A DNA stretch of 64,000 nt. Source: Oxalobacteraceae sp. CFBP 8761 (GTDB taxonomy: Bacteria; Pseudomonadota; Gammaproteobacteria; Burkholderiales; Burkholderiaceae_D). The translations under genes and the position numbers were made by a program. Below are positions 44,541 through 52,199 of the stretch, piece after piece. Every line of letters begins with the position of its first letter. Position 1 is the stretch's first letter. The notes below the pieces were generated by a model. It did not search any database, was not told the origin of the DNA, and saw only the letters and a list, made by a program, of their open reading frames with translations. Location of the stretch: contig JACYUE010000002.1 in NCBI GenBank assembly GCA_014841595.1, positions 868,001-932,000 of the forward strand, in the 5' to 3' direction.

Positions 44541-45398
44541 TCAGGTCAGGCGCTGCGGATGGCTGTAGACGACGTGGCGACCGGCGCGCACGAAGCCGGC
44601 CAGCGTCACGCCCGCTGCATCGGCCAGGCGCACGGCCATGGCTGTTGGCGCCGAGATGGCCGCCAGCACGGCGATCCCGGCGCGCGCAGTCTTTTGCACC
44701 ATTTCGAAACTGGCGCGGCTGGTCACGACGACGAACCCGCTGTCGGCGGGCACGCCATCGTGCGCCAGCGCGCCGATCAGTTTGTCGAGCGCATTGTGAC
44801 GGCCGACGTCTTCGCGCACGGTAAGCAGCACGCCATCTCGATCGGCCCAGCCCGCCGCGTGGACGGCGCCGGTCGCCAGGTGCAGATGCTGGCGCGCCGC
44901 CATCGCGGCCATCGCGCGGTGCAGCGCATCGGGCGCACACTGCGCCGTCACACCATGTGCGCCGCCATCGCGTGCATCGATCAGGCCCGTTTCGCGCTCG
45001 AACCAGGCCAGGCTGTCCACGCCGCACAGGCCGCAACCGGTCTTGCCGGTGCGTGCACGCCGCGTTTCCTTCAGGCGCGCCATGGCGCCAGGGGCAATCT
45101 CCATCGACAGCGTGATGCCGTGCGGGCCCGTCTCGATGGCAATGTCGCGGATATCTGCCGCCTGGCGCACGATGCGCTCGGACAGCGAAAATCCCAGTGC
45201 GAAGTCTTCCAGGTCTTGGGGAGAGGCCAGCATCACCGCGTGGCTGATGCCGTTGTAGACGAGCGCCACCGGCACTTCCTCGGCCAGCACTTCGGCCAGC
45301 GCCTCGCTCGCGCCGGCCTGCCAGCAGGCTGCTGGCACGCTGCTGGCAACAGGATAGTCCGGCCCGCCGTCACCGGGGAAGGACGTGCGCGCGTTCAT
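44541..45398 (-). CDS. fdhD: Formate dehydrogenase accessory sulfurtransferase FdhD
   Basis: The 285-aa protein carries sulfur from the cysteine desulfurase to the Mo-bis-MGD cofactor. The functional CxxC is in KTGCGLCGVDSL, and ALGFSLSERIV, LTVREDVGRHNALDKLIG and VVTSRASFEMVQKT are conserved FdhD segments. I start at 45398 (MNARTSFPG), where the ATG overlaps the stop of the molybdoenzyme gene upstream (ATGA). The frame open to 45533 overlaps that gene too far. Its target is presumably the enzyme encoded immediately before it. Confidence 0.93.
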   Translation of the reverse strand: MNARTSFPGDGGPDYPVASSVPAACWQAGASEALAEVLAEEVPVALVYNGISHAVMLASPQDLEDFALGFSLSERIVRQAADIRDIAIETGPHGITLSMEIAPGAMARLKETRRARTGKTGCGLCGVDSLAWFERETGLIDARDGGAHGVTAQCAPDALHRAMAAMAARQHLHLATGAVHAAGWADRDGVLLTVREDVGRHNALDKLIGALAHDGVPADSGFVVVTSRASFEMVQKTARAGIAVLAAISAPTAMAVRLADAAGVTLAGFVRAGRHVVYSHPQRLT

Positions 45399-47710
45399 GC
45401 CACGCTCGGTGCTACGGAATGACTGCGCTCGAGCAGCACATCGATGGCCTTGGCCGCCGGCACCTTGCTCTCCTTCGCGTGGTGCCACAGCGGAATCAGC
45501 GGATTGCATTCCGGGTAATAACCGGCGATGCAACCCGTTGGCACATCGTAAGGCACGATCTGCAAGCCTTCGACGCGGCGATTCACGCCATCGTCCGCAT
45601 GCGTGCGCAGCGCCACGACGTCACCCTTGCCGAGGCCATAGCGTTCCATGTCGGCCGCATTCATGAACAGCACCATGCGGCTGCCGTGCACGCCGCGGAA
45701 GCGGTCGTCGTTGCTGTAAATCGTTGTGTTGAACTGGCCGTCGCTGCGGATCGTGAACAGGCGCAGGATATCGGGGCCGCCCGGCATGTTCGGATTGCCC
45801 GGCAGCTCTTCGGGCACCGTGAATTCGGCCTTGCCACTCTCGGTCTTCCAGATACGCTCGGCGGCGGCCAGCGGCTTGCGGTAGCCGCCCGGTGTCCACA
45901 TGCGCTCGTTCAGATCCTTGAAGATTTCGGGGAACGTGACGCCCATCGCCTTGCGGATGACGCGGTAGTCGGCCACCCAGGCATCCCAGTTGACGTTGGG
46001 GTTGGGCGCCAGCGTCGCCTTGGCGATGCCGGCCACGATCGCCGGCTCGGACAGCAGGCCGGGCGCGGCCGGCTCGGTCATCCCGCGCGAACCATGCATG
46101 TGCGACGTGCTGTCCTCGACCGACACGGACTGGTCGCCCGAGCCCTGGCGGTCAATCTCGATCCGGCCCAGGCAAGGCAGCAGGTAAGCTGCCTTGCCGT
46201 GAATGACGTGATTACGGTTAAGCTTGGTAGCAATCTGCACCGTCAGCGGCAGTTCGCGCCAGGCCGCTTCCATCAGCACCGTTTCCGGTACGGCGCGCAG
46301 GAAATTGCCGCCCAGGCCAATGAAACCCTGCAGGTCGCGCTTGATGATGGCTTCGCAGGCATCGACCGTCGTCAGGCCCATGTCGCGTGGCGGCTCGAAG
46401 TTGAACTGCTCCTTGAGCTTGTCGAGCGGCGCCAGTTCGGGCTTTTCGGTGATGCCGACCGTGCGCTGGCCCTGCACGTTCGAGTGGCCGCGCACCGGGC
46501 AGATACCAGCGCCCGGCTTGCCGATATTGCCGCGCAGGAGCAGCAGGTTGACCATCATCGTCACGTTCTGCACGCCATTGCGGTGCTGGGTCAGGCCCAT
46601 GCCGTACACGCCCAGCACCGCGCTCGACCTGGCATACACGCCCGCTGCTTCTTCGAGCGCCGCTTGCGACAGGCCCGCTTCGCGCTCGATGGCTTCCCAT
46701 GAGCAGGCGCGCACGGCCTGTTCGAAGTCGCCGTAGCCGTTGGTGTGTTCCTGGATGAATGCGATGTCGATGACGCGCTGTTCACCGGCGGCCAGCGCTG
46801 CATCGTCAAGGGCCAAGATCGCCTTGCACATGCCCATGATGACGGCCGTGTCGCCACCCGGCTTGACCTGGTGGTACTGGGTCGAAATGGCCGTCTCTTG
46901 CCTGGTCAGCATTTCGAGCGGCGACTGTGGATTGGTGAAGCTCACCAGCCCCCGTTCACGCAGCGGGTTGAAGGTGATGATCGGCACGTCACGCTTGCGC
47001 GCCTCTTGCAGCTGGTGCAGCATGCGCGGGCTGTTCACGCCCACGTTCTGGCCGAAGAACAGGATGCAGTCGGTATCCTCGAAGTCGCTCAGCTTGACCG
47101 TGCCCACCGCGATGCCGATCGTCTTCTGCAGGCCGACCGACGTGCTTTCGTGGCACATGTTCGAGCTGTCCGGCAGGTTGTTGTTGCCATACATGCGAGC
47201 GAGCAATTGGTACATGTATGACGTTTCCAGCGAAGCGCGGCCCGAAGCGTAGAACACGACCTGCTTGGGATCGAAACTGCGCAGCGCAGCGCCGATCTCG
47301 TTGAAGGCCACGTCCCAGTCGACCGGCAGGTATTTGTCGCTGGCGGCGTCGTAGCGCAGCGGTGTGGTCAGCCGGCCGTGGTCTTCCAGCGCATGATCGC
47401 TCCAGTCTTCGAGCTCGGTCAGCGTGTGGCGCTGGAAGAAGTCAGCGCCGATGGACTTGCTCGTGGTTTCCCAGGCAGTGGCCTTGGCGCCGCTGGCGCA
47501 GAATTCGAACGGGTGCGGATTGGCCGGCTTGGCCCAGGCGCAGCTGACGCAGGCGAAGCCATCGGTCTTGTTTTGCTTGAGCAGCAAGCCCGTGTCTTTG
47601 ACGACGACGTTCTGGTCGGTCAGGATCGTGCTGACGTCACCGACCGAGCCCCAGCCGCCGGCTGGCATCGTGGCTTTGGTAATACGGACCTGCTTTTTCT
47701 CTTCGCTCAT
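45395..47710 (-). CDS. FdhF/YdeP-family molybdopterin oxidoreductase
   Basis: 771 aa. The N-terminus has a CVSCAWAKP motif with a further Cys 13 residues on (EFCASG), a likely Fe-S site. The Mo-bisPGD domains contain VFYASGRASLETSYMYQLLA, SSNMCHESTSVG (candidate Cys ligand of Mo) and FFGQNVGVNSPRML. The sequence matches the YdeP-like branch of formate dehydrogenase-H relatives instead of true FdhF with selenocysteine. The substrate is not established for YdeP, which is linked to acid resistance in E. coli. The coupled fdhD supports sulfuration dependence. A Shine-Dalgarno AGCGGGAG precedes it. Confidence 0.9.
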   Translation of the reverse strand: MSEEKKQVRITKATMPAGGWGSVGDVSTILTDQNVVVKDTGLLLKQNKTDGFACVSCAWAKPANPHPFEFCASGAKATAWETTSKSIGADFFQRHTLTELEDWSDHALEDHGRLTTPLRYDAASDKYLPVDWDVAFNEIGAALRSFDPKQVVFYASGRASLETSYMYQLLARMYGNNNLPDSSNMCHESTSVGLQKTIGIAVGTVKLSDFEDTDCILFFGQNVGVNSPRMLHQLQEARKRDVPIITFNPLRERGLVSFTNPQSPLEMLTRQETAISTQYHQVKPGGDTAVIMGMCKAILALDDAALAAGEQRVIDIAFIQEHTNGYGDFEQAVRACSWEAIEREAGLSQAALEEAAGVYARSSAVLGVYGMGLTQHRNGVQNVTMMVNLLLLRGNIGKPGAGICPVRGHSNVQGQRTVGITEKPELAPLDKLKEQFNFEPPRDMGLTTVDACEAIIKRDLQGFIGLGGNFLRAVPETVLMEAAWRELPLTVQIATKLNRNHVIHGKAAYLLPCLGRIEIDRQGSGDQSVSVEDSTSHMHGSRGMTEPAAPGLLSEPAIVAGIAKATLAPNPNVNWDAWVADYRVIRKAMGVTFPEIFKDLNERMWTPGGYRKPLAAAERIWKTESGKAEFTVPEELPGNPNMPGGPDILRLFTIRSDGQFNTTIYSNDDRFRGVHGSRMVLFMNAADMERYGLGKGDVVALRTHADDGVNRRVEGLQIVPYDVPTGCIAGYYPECNPLIPLWHHAKESKVPAAKAIDVLLERSHSVAPSVA

Positions 47711-47837
47711 TGCTCACTCCCGCTGATGGAGTGATTACCGTAACGTTCATGCAAGACGGCTTCGGTGCGCCTGCGCACATTCAGCGGCGATCACGGGGCA
47801 GGGGCGGGACAAGGCGGTTCATTCGGGCATAAACGCA

Positions 47838-47873
47838 AAAACGTCATTCCCGCGCCGACAGGAATGACGTTTT
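47838..47873 (-). terminator. Terminator-like hairpin after the NMO-family gene
   Basis: AAAACGTCATTCC and GGAATGACGTTTT pair perfectly around 10 bases, 40 bp after the gene end, with T-rich sequence following on the minus strand. The GTCATTCC...GGAATGAC stem resembles a repeat widespread in proteobacteria, so it may be a repeat used as a terminator. Confidence 0.75.
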
Positions 47874-47912
47874 CATGGCCGTTGCACGGTGCGGCAACAG
47901 CGAAAGTCGGGC

Positions 47913-49181
47913 TTATGCCGCGACGATCTCCTGCTTTTCTGGCAGGGCGATCTCGTTGTTGACGCTGAACTGGTAATCCTTGAACACGTGCTCGGCGCTC
48001 AGGATCTGGTAGTTGCCATCGGCCAGCAGATGCGACGTGTCCTTCAGGCGGTACGTGTAATGGCCGCAGGTCCAGCAATTGAAGTTGCGCATGTGCGTGC
48101 ACAGGCAGGTCTTGTCCATCACCGTGACTTTTTTCAGTTCCGGATGCGCCTGCACCTCGCGGTTGTAGGCATTGATGTACGAGCAGTTGCCCGTTGCATC
48201 GAGCAGATAGCCGTACGATTCGCAGCCCGGGCGAATGCCCGAGCCAATGGCCGGCGTATTCTTGAGCATGCGCATCGGATAGCCGGTCGGCGAAATGCCG
48301 TTGACTTCGATGTCTTCTTCGCTGGCGCGGAAGTATTCCTGCTTGACGTCGTCTGGCAGGCCGCATTCGGTGGTCACGGTAAAGCGCGTGGCGACCTGAA
48401 CGGCGCCTGCGCCTTTTTCGAGGAAGCTGACGGCATCCGAACCGGTGAACACGCCACCGGCGGCAATGACCGGGATCCCCAGTTGCTCGGCCTTCACGAA
48501 TGCATGGACCTCGTCCATGATCGTGTGCAGGTCGTATTGCTTCCAGTCATCCATGCCGAAGCCCAGGTGGCCACCGGCCAGCGGGCCTTCGACGATGATG
48601 AAGTCGGGCTTGCGGTCCAGGCGCGAGACTTTGCGCAGGAACAGTTGCAGCGCGCGCACGGACGACACGATGATGCCCAGGTGCGCATCGCGGAAACGCG
48701 GGTGATCCTTGATCAGCTCGAACGAGCCCAGATGCAGACCGGCCGACAGCGTGATGCCATCGATGCCGCCGTCCAGGGCCGACGCCAGGCGCACGCGCAG
48801 CGTTTCCTTCGGCGCGTTCATGGTCAGCTTTTCCATGCAGTTCACGTAGATCAGGCCATCGCCTTTCTTCGCTTCCATGGTCGAGCTGACATGACGGCGC
48901 GTGGCCTCGGCCAGGTGATCCAGATCGAACTGGACCACCGCCTTGTTCATGTTGTTGATGTTGAACTTGTAGGTCTTGGTTTTTTCCTTGACGTACGTGG
49001 TGTCGAACTTGCGGTCGGACACGTCTTGCGACATTGCATCGGAGATATGGCCGATCCCGCCCAGGCGGGCTGCTTCCAGCGCCAGTTCGGACGTCGAAAT
49101 GTCCACACCCATTCCGCCGATCATGATGGGCACGTATTCCTTGTTGCCCATGCGCAGGCGGAAATCATCAACACGTTTCAT
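47913..49181 (-). CDS. Nitronate monooxygenase-like FMN protein with Cys-rich C-terminus
   Basis: About 422 aa from MKRVDDFRL (49181), preceded by AAGGAT; the frame is open to 49250. The N-terminal TIM barrel has MIGGMGVDISTSELALEAARLG, IIVEGPLAGGHLG and VIAAGGVFTGSDAV with the FMN-phosphate glycine loop, as in NMO/2-nitropropane dioxygenase proteins. The last 90 residues are an extension with CLCTH and CWTCGH, plus an upstream NCSYINAYN, which could bind Fe-S or zinc. The substrate is unknown. It is a monocistronic gene between yajQ and the molybdoenzyme gene. Confidence 0.82.
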   Translation of the reverse strand: MKRVDDFRLRMGNKEYVPIMIGGMGVDISTSELALEAARLGGIGHISDAMSQDVSDRKFDTTYVKEKTKTYKFNINNMNKAVVQFDLDHLAEATRRHVSSTMEAKKGDGLIYVNCMEKLTMNAPKETLRVRLASALDGGIDGITLSAGLHLGSFELIKDHPRFRDAHLGIIVSSVRALQLFLRKVSRLDRKPDFIIVEGPLAGGHLGFGMDDWKQYDLHTIMDEVHAFVKAEQLGIPVIAAGGVFTGSDAVSFLEKGAGAVQVATRFTVTTECGLPDDVKQEYFRASEEDIEVNGISPTGYPMRMLKNTPAIGSGIRPGCESYGYLLDATGNCSYINAYNREVQAHPELKKVTVMDKTCLCTHMRNFNCWTCGHYTYRLKDTSHLLADGNYQILSAEHVFKDYQFSVNNEIALPEKQEIVAA

Positions 49182-49359
49182 TGCTATCCTTAGACTACCT
49201 AATCTGCCCGGAGTGGCTGCGGTGTGCGAGAGTCGACCCTGGGTCGGCACACGGCGCCATTTTACTCCAAGCGTTACAAGGCTTCAGCGGACACATTGTC
49301 CACGTAGCGCCCCGTGCCAGCGCCGGTCAAGCCGGCCCGTTGCAACGCGCTGATACCGA

Positions 49360-49845
49360 TCAGTCGCGGAAGTTGTTGAAGGCCAGCGGCAGGTCTTGCA
49401 CGTCCTTGCGCAGCATGGCCATGGCCGTCTGCAGGTCGTCGCGCTTGGCGCCGGTGATGCGCACCGATTCGCCCTGGATGCTGGCTTGCACCTTCATCTT
49501 GCTTTCCTTGACCAGCTTGGTGATTTTTTTCGCGTCGTCGGTTTCGATACCGTTGCGCACCTTGATCACCAGCTTGACCTTGTCGCCGCCGATTTTCTCG
49601 ACCTTGCCTTCGTCCAGGAACCGCACGTCGACCTTGCGCTTGGCCATCTTGTTGATCAGGACGTCCTTTACCTGGGTCAACTGGAAATCGGAATCGGCAA
49701 ACAGCGTCAGTTCCTTGTCCTTTTGCTCGACATTGGCCGAGCTGCCCTTGAAATCGAAACGGGTCGTGATTTCTTTGTTCGATTGTTCAACCGCGTTCTT
49801 TACTTCGACCATGTCTGCTTCGCAGACGACATCAAATGATGGCAT
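49360..49845 (-). CDS. yajQ: YajQ-family nucleotide-binding protein
   Basis: This 161-aa protein has the family-wide N-terminus [21 protein letters not shown], the [11 protein letters not shown] motif and the C-terminal [14 protein letters not shown] and PLAFNNFRD. YajQ (UPF0234) proteins bind nucleotides and some bind c-di-GMP and act with a transcription factor. This may connect with the c-di-GMP genes elsewhere in the window, but no direct link is visible. It is divergent from murB. Confidence 0.95.
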   Translation of the reverse strand: MPSFDVVCEADMVEVKNAVEQSNKEITTRFDFKGSSANVEQKDKELTLFADSDFQLTQVKDVLINKMAKRKVDVRFLDEGKVEKIGGDKVKLVIKVRNGIETDDAKKITKLVKESKMKVQASIQGESVRITGAKRDDLQTAMAMLRKDVQDLPLAFNNFRD

Positions 49846-49988
49846 GGGGTGTCCTTTTTTTGTCTTGCATGTAGATGAATCCCTCTATTTTAGCGGACGG
49901 CGGCCCGAATCGCGACCGTTTCACCCGTGTGGAAAGCCGGGAATGCACGAACCACTATAATGAAACGACACTTTTACGCCGTTACATC

Positions 49989-51005
49989 ATGCCTCTCATT
50001 CACGACCAGCCGCTCGACACGTTCAATACCTTCCGCATTCCCGCCCGCGCGCGCCACTACCTGCGCGTGGATGGCGCCGAGCAACTGGCCGCGGTGCGTG
50101 CCGATCCGGCACTGGCGGCCTTGCCGCGGCTGGTGCTTGGCGGCGGCAGCAATCTGCTGTTCACGCGCGACGTCGAGGGCCTGGTGCTGCACATGACGGG
50201 GCAGGGCCGCGAGGTGCTGGGCGAAGAGGCCGGCAAGATCCTCGTATGCGCCCAGGCCGGCGAACACTGGCACGGCTTCGTGCGCTTCACGCTCGAGCAG
50301 GGCATCGGCGGGCTGGAAAACCTGTCGCTGATACCCGGCACCGTGGGGGCCGCGCCTATCCAGAATGTGGGGGCGTATGGCGTCGAAACCAAGGACGTAT
50401 TCCATAGCCTCACCGCCTACGACATGGCCAGCGGCGCCACGCGCACGCTGGACGCGGCCGCCTGCCGCTTCGGCTACCGCGACAGCATCTTCAAGCATCC
50501 CGACGGCGCCAATCTCGTCGTGCTGGACGTGACCTTTGCCTTGCCGCGCGCATGGCAGCCAAACCTGCGCTATGCCGAACTGGGTAATGCGGTGCGCGAT
50601 GCCGGACTGACGGCGCCCACGCCGAACGACATTGGCCTGATGGTCGAAGCAATCCGGCGCCGCAAGCTGCCCGATCCGCGCGAGATCGGCAATGCCGGCA
50701 GCTTCTTCAAGAACCCGGTGGTGTCAAGCGCGGAATGCGCAAGGCTGCTCGCGCAGTTCCCGACCCTGGTGCACCACGCCCAGCCGGACGGCACGTTCAA
50801 GCTGGCCGCGGGCTGGCTGATCGACCAGTGCGGCTGGAAAGGGCGCCACCTGGGCGCGGCCGGCGTGTACCACAAGCAGGCGCTGGTGCTCGTCAATCTG
50901 GGCGGGGCCACGGGGCAGGAAGTCGCTCAACTGGCTGCAGCGATCCAGGCCGATGTCGCGGCGCGCTATGGCGTGATGCTGGAACCCGAACCCGTCTTCA
51001 TCTAA
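49989..51005 (+). CDS. murB: UDP-N-acetylenolpyruvoylglucosamine reductase
   Basis: The 338-aa flavoenzyme reduces UDP-GlcNAc-enolpyruvate to UDP-MurNAc in peptidoglycan synthesis. FAD and substrate motifs: LVLGGGSNLLF, IPGTVGAAPIQNVGAYG, and catalytic NAGSFFKNPVVS. It is the long type I form with the C-terminal region KGRHLGAAGVYHKQALVLVN. I start at 49989 (MPLIHDQPLDTFNTFR), the family-typical beginning, rejecting the in-frame extension back to 49875. Confidence 0.95.
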   Translation: MPLIHDQPLDTFNTFRIPARARHYLRVDGAEQLAAVRADPALAALPRLVLGGGSNLLFTRDVEGLVLHMTGQGREVLGEEAGKILVCAQAGEHWHGFVRFTLEQGIGGLENLSLIPGTVGAAPIQNVGAYGVETKDVFHSLTAYDMASGATRTLDAAACRFGYRDSIFKHPDGANLVVLDVTFALPRAWQPNLRYAELGNAVRDAGLTAPTPNDIGLMVEAIRRRKLPDPREIGNAGSFFKNPVVSSAECARLLAQFPTLVHHAQPDGTFKLAAGWLIDQCGWKGRHLGAAGVYHKQALVLVNLGGATGQEVAQLAAAIQADVAARYGVMLEPEPVFI

Positions 51006-51015
51006 GGAACGCCTC

Positions 51016-51723
51016 ATGAAAAAAGTCATCGTCACCGGCCACACCCGTGGCCTCGGGGCCGCCATCGCGGCCGAACTGCAGTCGCGCGGCCTGGCCGTGC
51101 TGGGCCTGGCGCGCGGGCGTTCTGCGCTGGCCGGCATTGAACAGGCCGAAGTCGATATGGCCGATCCGGCCGCGTTGCAGGCCTGGCTCGCCGGCCCGGC
51201 GCTGCGCGATTTTCTCGCGGGCGCCGACGCCGTGTACCTCGTCAACAATGCCGGGGTCGTCACGCCAGTGGGCCCGCTTGCCGCGCAGGAGCCAGCGGCC
51301 GTGCTGCAGGCGGTGATGCTCAACGTTGGCGCGCCGCTGGCGCTGGCCGCCGCGTTCGTGCAAGCCGCGCCCGGGGCGACGCGGCGCATCCTGCACATTT
51401 CCAGCGGGGCAGGGCGCAATGCCTATCCTGGCTGGGCCGTGTACTGCGCGACGAAGGCCGCGCTCGACCAGCATGCGCGGGCGGTCCAGCTTGACGACGA
51501 TCCGCAGGTGCTGGCGGTCAGCCTGGCGCCGGGCGTCATCGACACCGACATGCAGGCGGCGATCCGCGCCACGCCGGACGCCAACTTCCCGCTGCGCGAA
51601 CGCTTCGTCGAGCTGAAGGACACGGGCGGCTTGACCTCGCCCGAGGATTGCGCGCGTAACCTGGCCGACTATCTGCTCGCGCCTGGCTTTGGCCGCGAAG
51701 CGGTCGACGATCTGCGCAACTGA
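51016..51723 (+). CDS. Short-chain dehydrogenase/reductase
   Basis: This 235-aa Rossmann protein has VTGHTRGLGAAIAAEL (TGxxxGxG cofactor loop), YLVNNAG, a Ser in HISSGAGRN, and the catalytic YxxxK in YCATKAALD. The substrate is not predictable. It follows murB by ten bases with AAGGA between them, so the two are co-transcribed. It ends 92 bp before the bla operon, with no obvious terminator. Confidence 0.9.
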   Translation: MKKVIVTGHTRGLGAAIAAELQSRGLAVLGLARGRSALAGIEQAEVDMADPAALQAWLAGPALRDFLAGADAVYLVNNAGVVTPVGPLAAQEPAAVLQAVMLNVGAPLALAAAFVQAAPGATRRILHISSGAGRNAYPGWAVYCATKAALDQHARAVQLDDDPQVLAVSLAPGVIDTDMQAAIRATPDANFPLRERFVELKDTGGLTSPEDCARNLADYLLAPGFGREAVDDLRN

Positions 51724-51730
51724 CGGCAAT

Positions 51731-51772
51731 AACAAGTTCTTGTTGACGTCCGTGTGACAGTTGTCGCATCAT
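51731..51772 (+). promoter_or_regulatory. Promoter of the bla operon with BlaI-type operator dyads
   Basis: TTGACG (51743-51748) and CATCAT (51767-51772) with an 18-bp spacer form a plausible sigma-70 promoter. The spacer holds a 16-bp dyad, TGTGACAGTTGTCGCA (51753-51768), whose centre ACA-GT-TGT fits the ACA-N2-TGT core of BlaI/MecI operators. A second perfect palindrome, AACAAG-TT-CTTGTT (51731-51744), overlaps the -35. Occupancy by BlaI would block RNA polymerase directly. Confidence 0.65.
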
Positions 51773-51815
51773 TGCGGCAAGCGTCACATAAGACGTCACG
51801 TCAAGGACTGTTGCC

Positions 51816-52199
51816 ATGGCCGTACCCTCGATTTCTGAACTGACCCTCCTCAAGGCGCTGTGGCGCCAGCAGCCGATGAGCGCGCGTGAAATCCACGATG
51901 CGGTCGAGGCCGAGCTGGGCTGGTCGTATTCCTCCACCCGCAAGACGCTCGAGCGCATGCTCGACAAAGGCATGGTGCGCCAGGCGCTTCGCCACGGCGT
52001 GCAAGTGTATGCGGCGGCCAGCGACAAGGTCGATACGCTGGCTGCGTTTGCCCACGATTTCGGCAAGCGCGTGATGGAGATCGACACGCCGCTGCCGGTT
52101 AATATGTTCACCGGCAGCAAGCTGGTGGATGACGATGAGCTCGCGCGCCTGGAGCAGCTGCTGAACGACTGGCCGGTCGACAAGGACCCTGCGCCATGA
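51816..52199 (+). CDS. blaI: BlaI/MecI-family repressor
   Basis: 127 aa with the penicillinase-repressor winged helix: AVPSISELTLLKALWRQQPMSAREIHDAV, then WSYSSTRKTLERMLDKGMV as the recognition helix region. The C-terminal half holds the dimerisation helices and, in the characterised family, the site cut when BlaR1 is activated. An AAGGA lies eight bases before the ATG. Its stop overlaps blaR1 (ATGA). It should repress the four-gene operon through the dyads in its own promoter. Confidence 0.93.
   Translation: MAVPSISELTLLKALWRQQPMSAREIHDAVEAELGWSYSSTRKTLERMLDKGMVRQALRHGVQVYAAASDKVDTLAAFAHDFGKRVMEIDTPLPVNMFTGSKLVDDDELARLEQLLNDWPVDKDPAP

Noticed and set aside
45399..45533. N-terminal extension of FdhD to 45533
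   Set aside because: It would overlap the molybdoenzyme gene by over 130 bp and lacks FdhD-like sequence; the ATGA overlap at 45398 is better.
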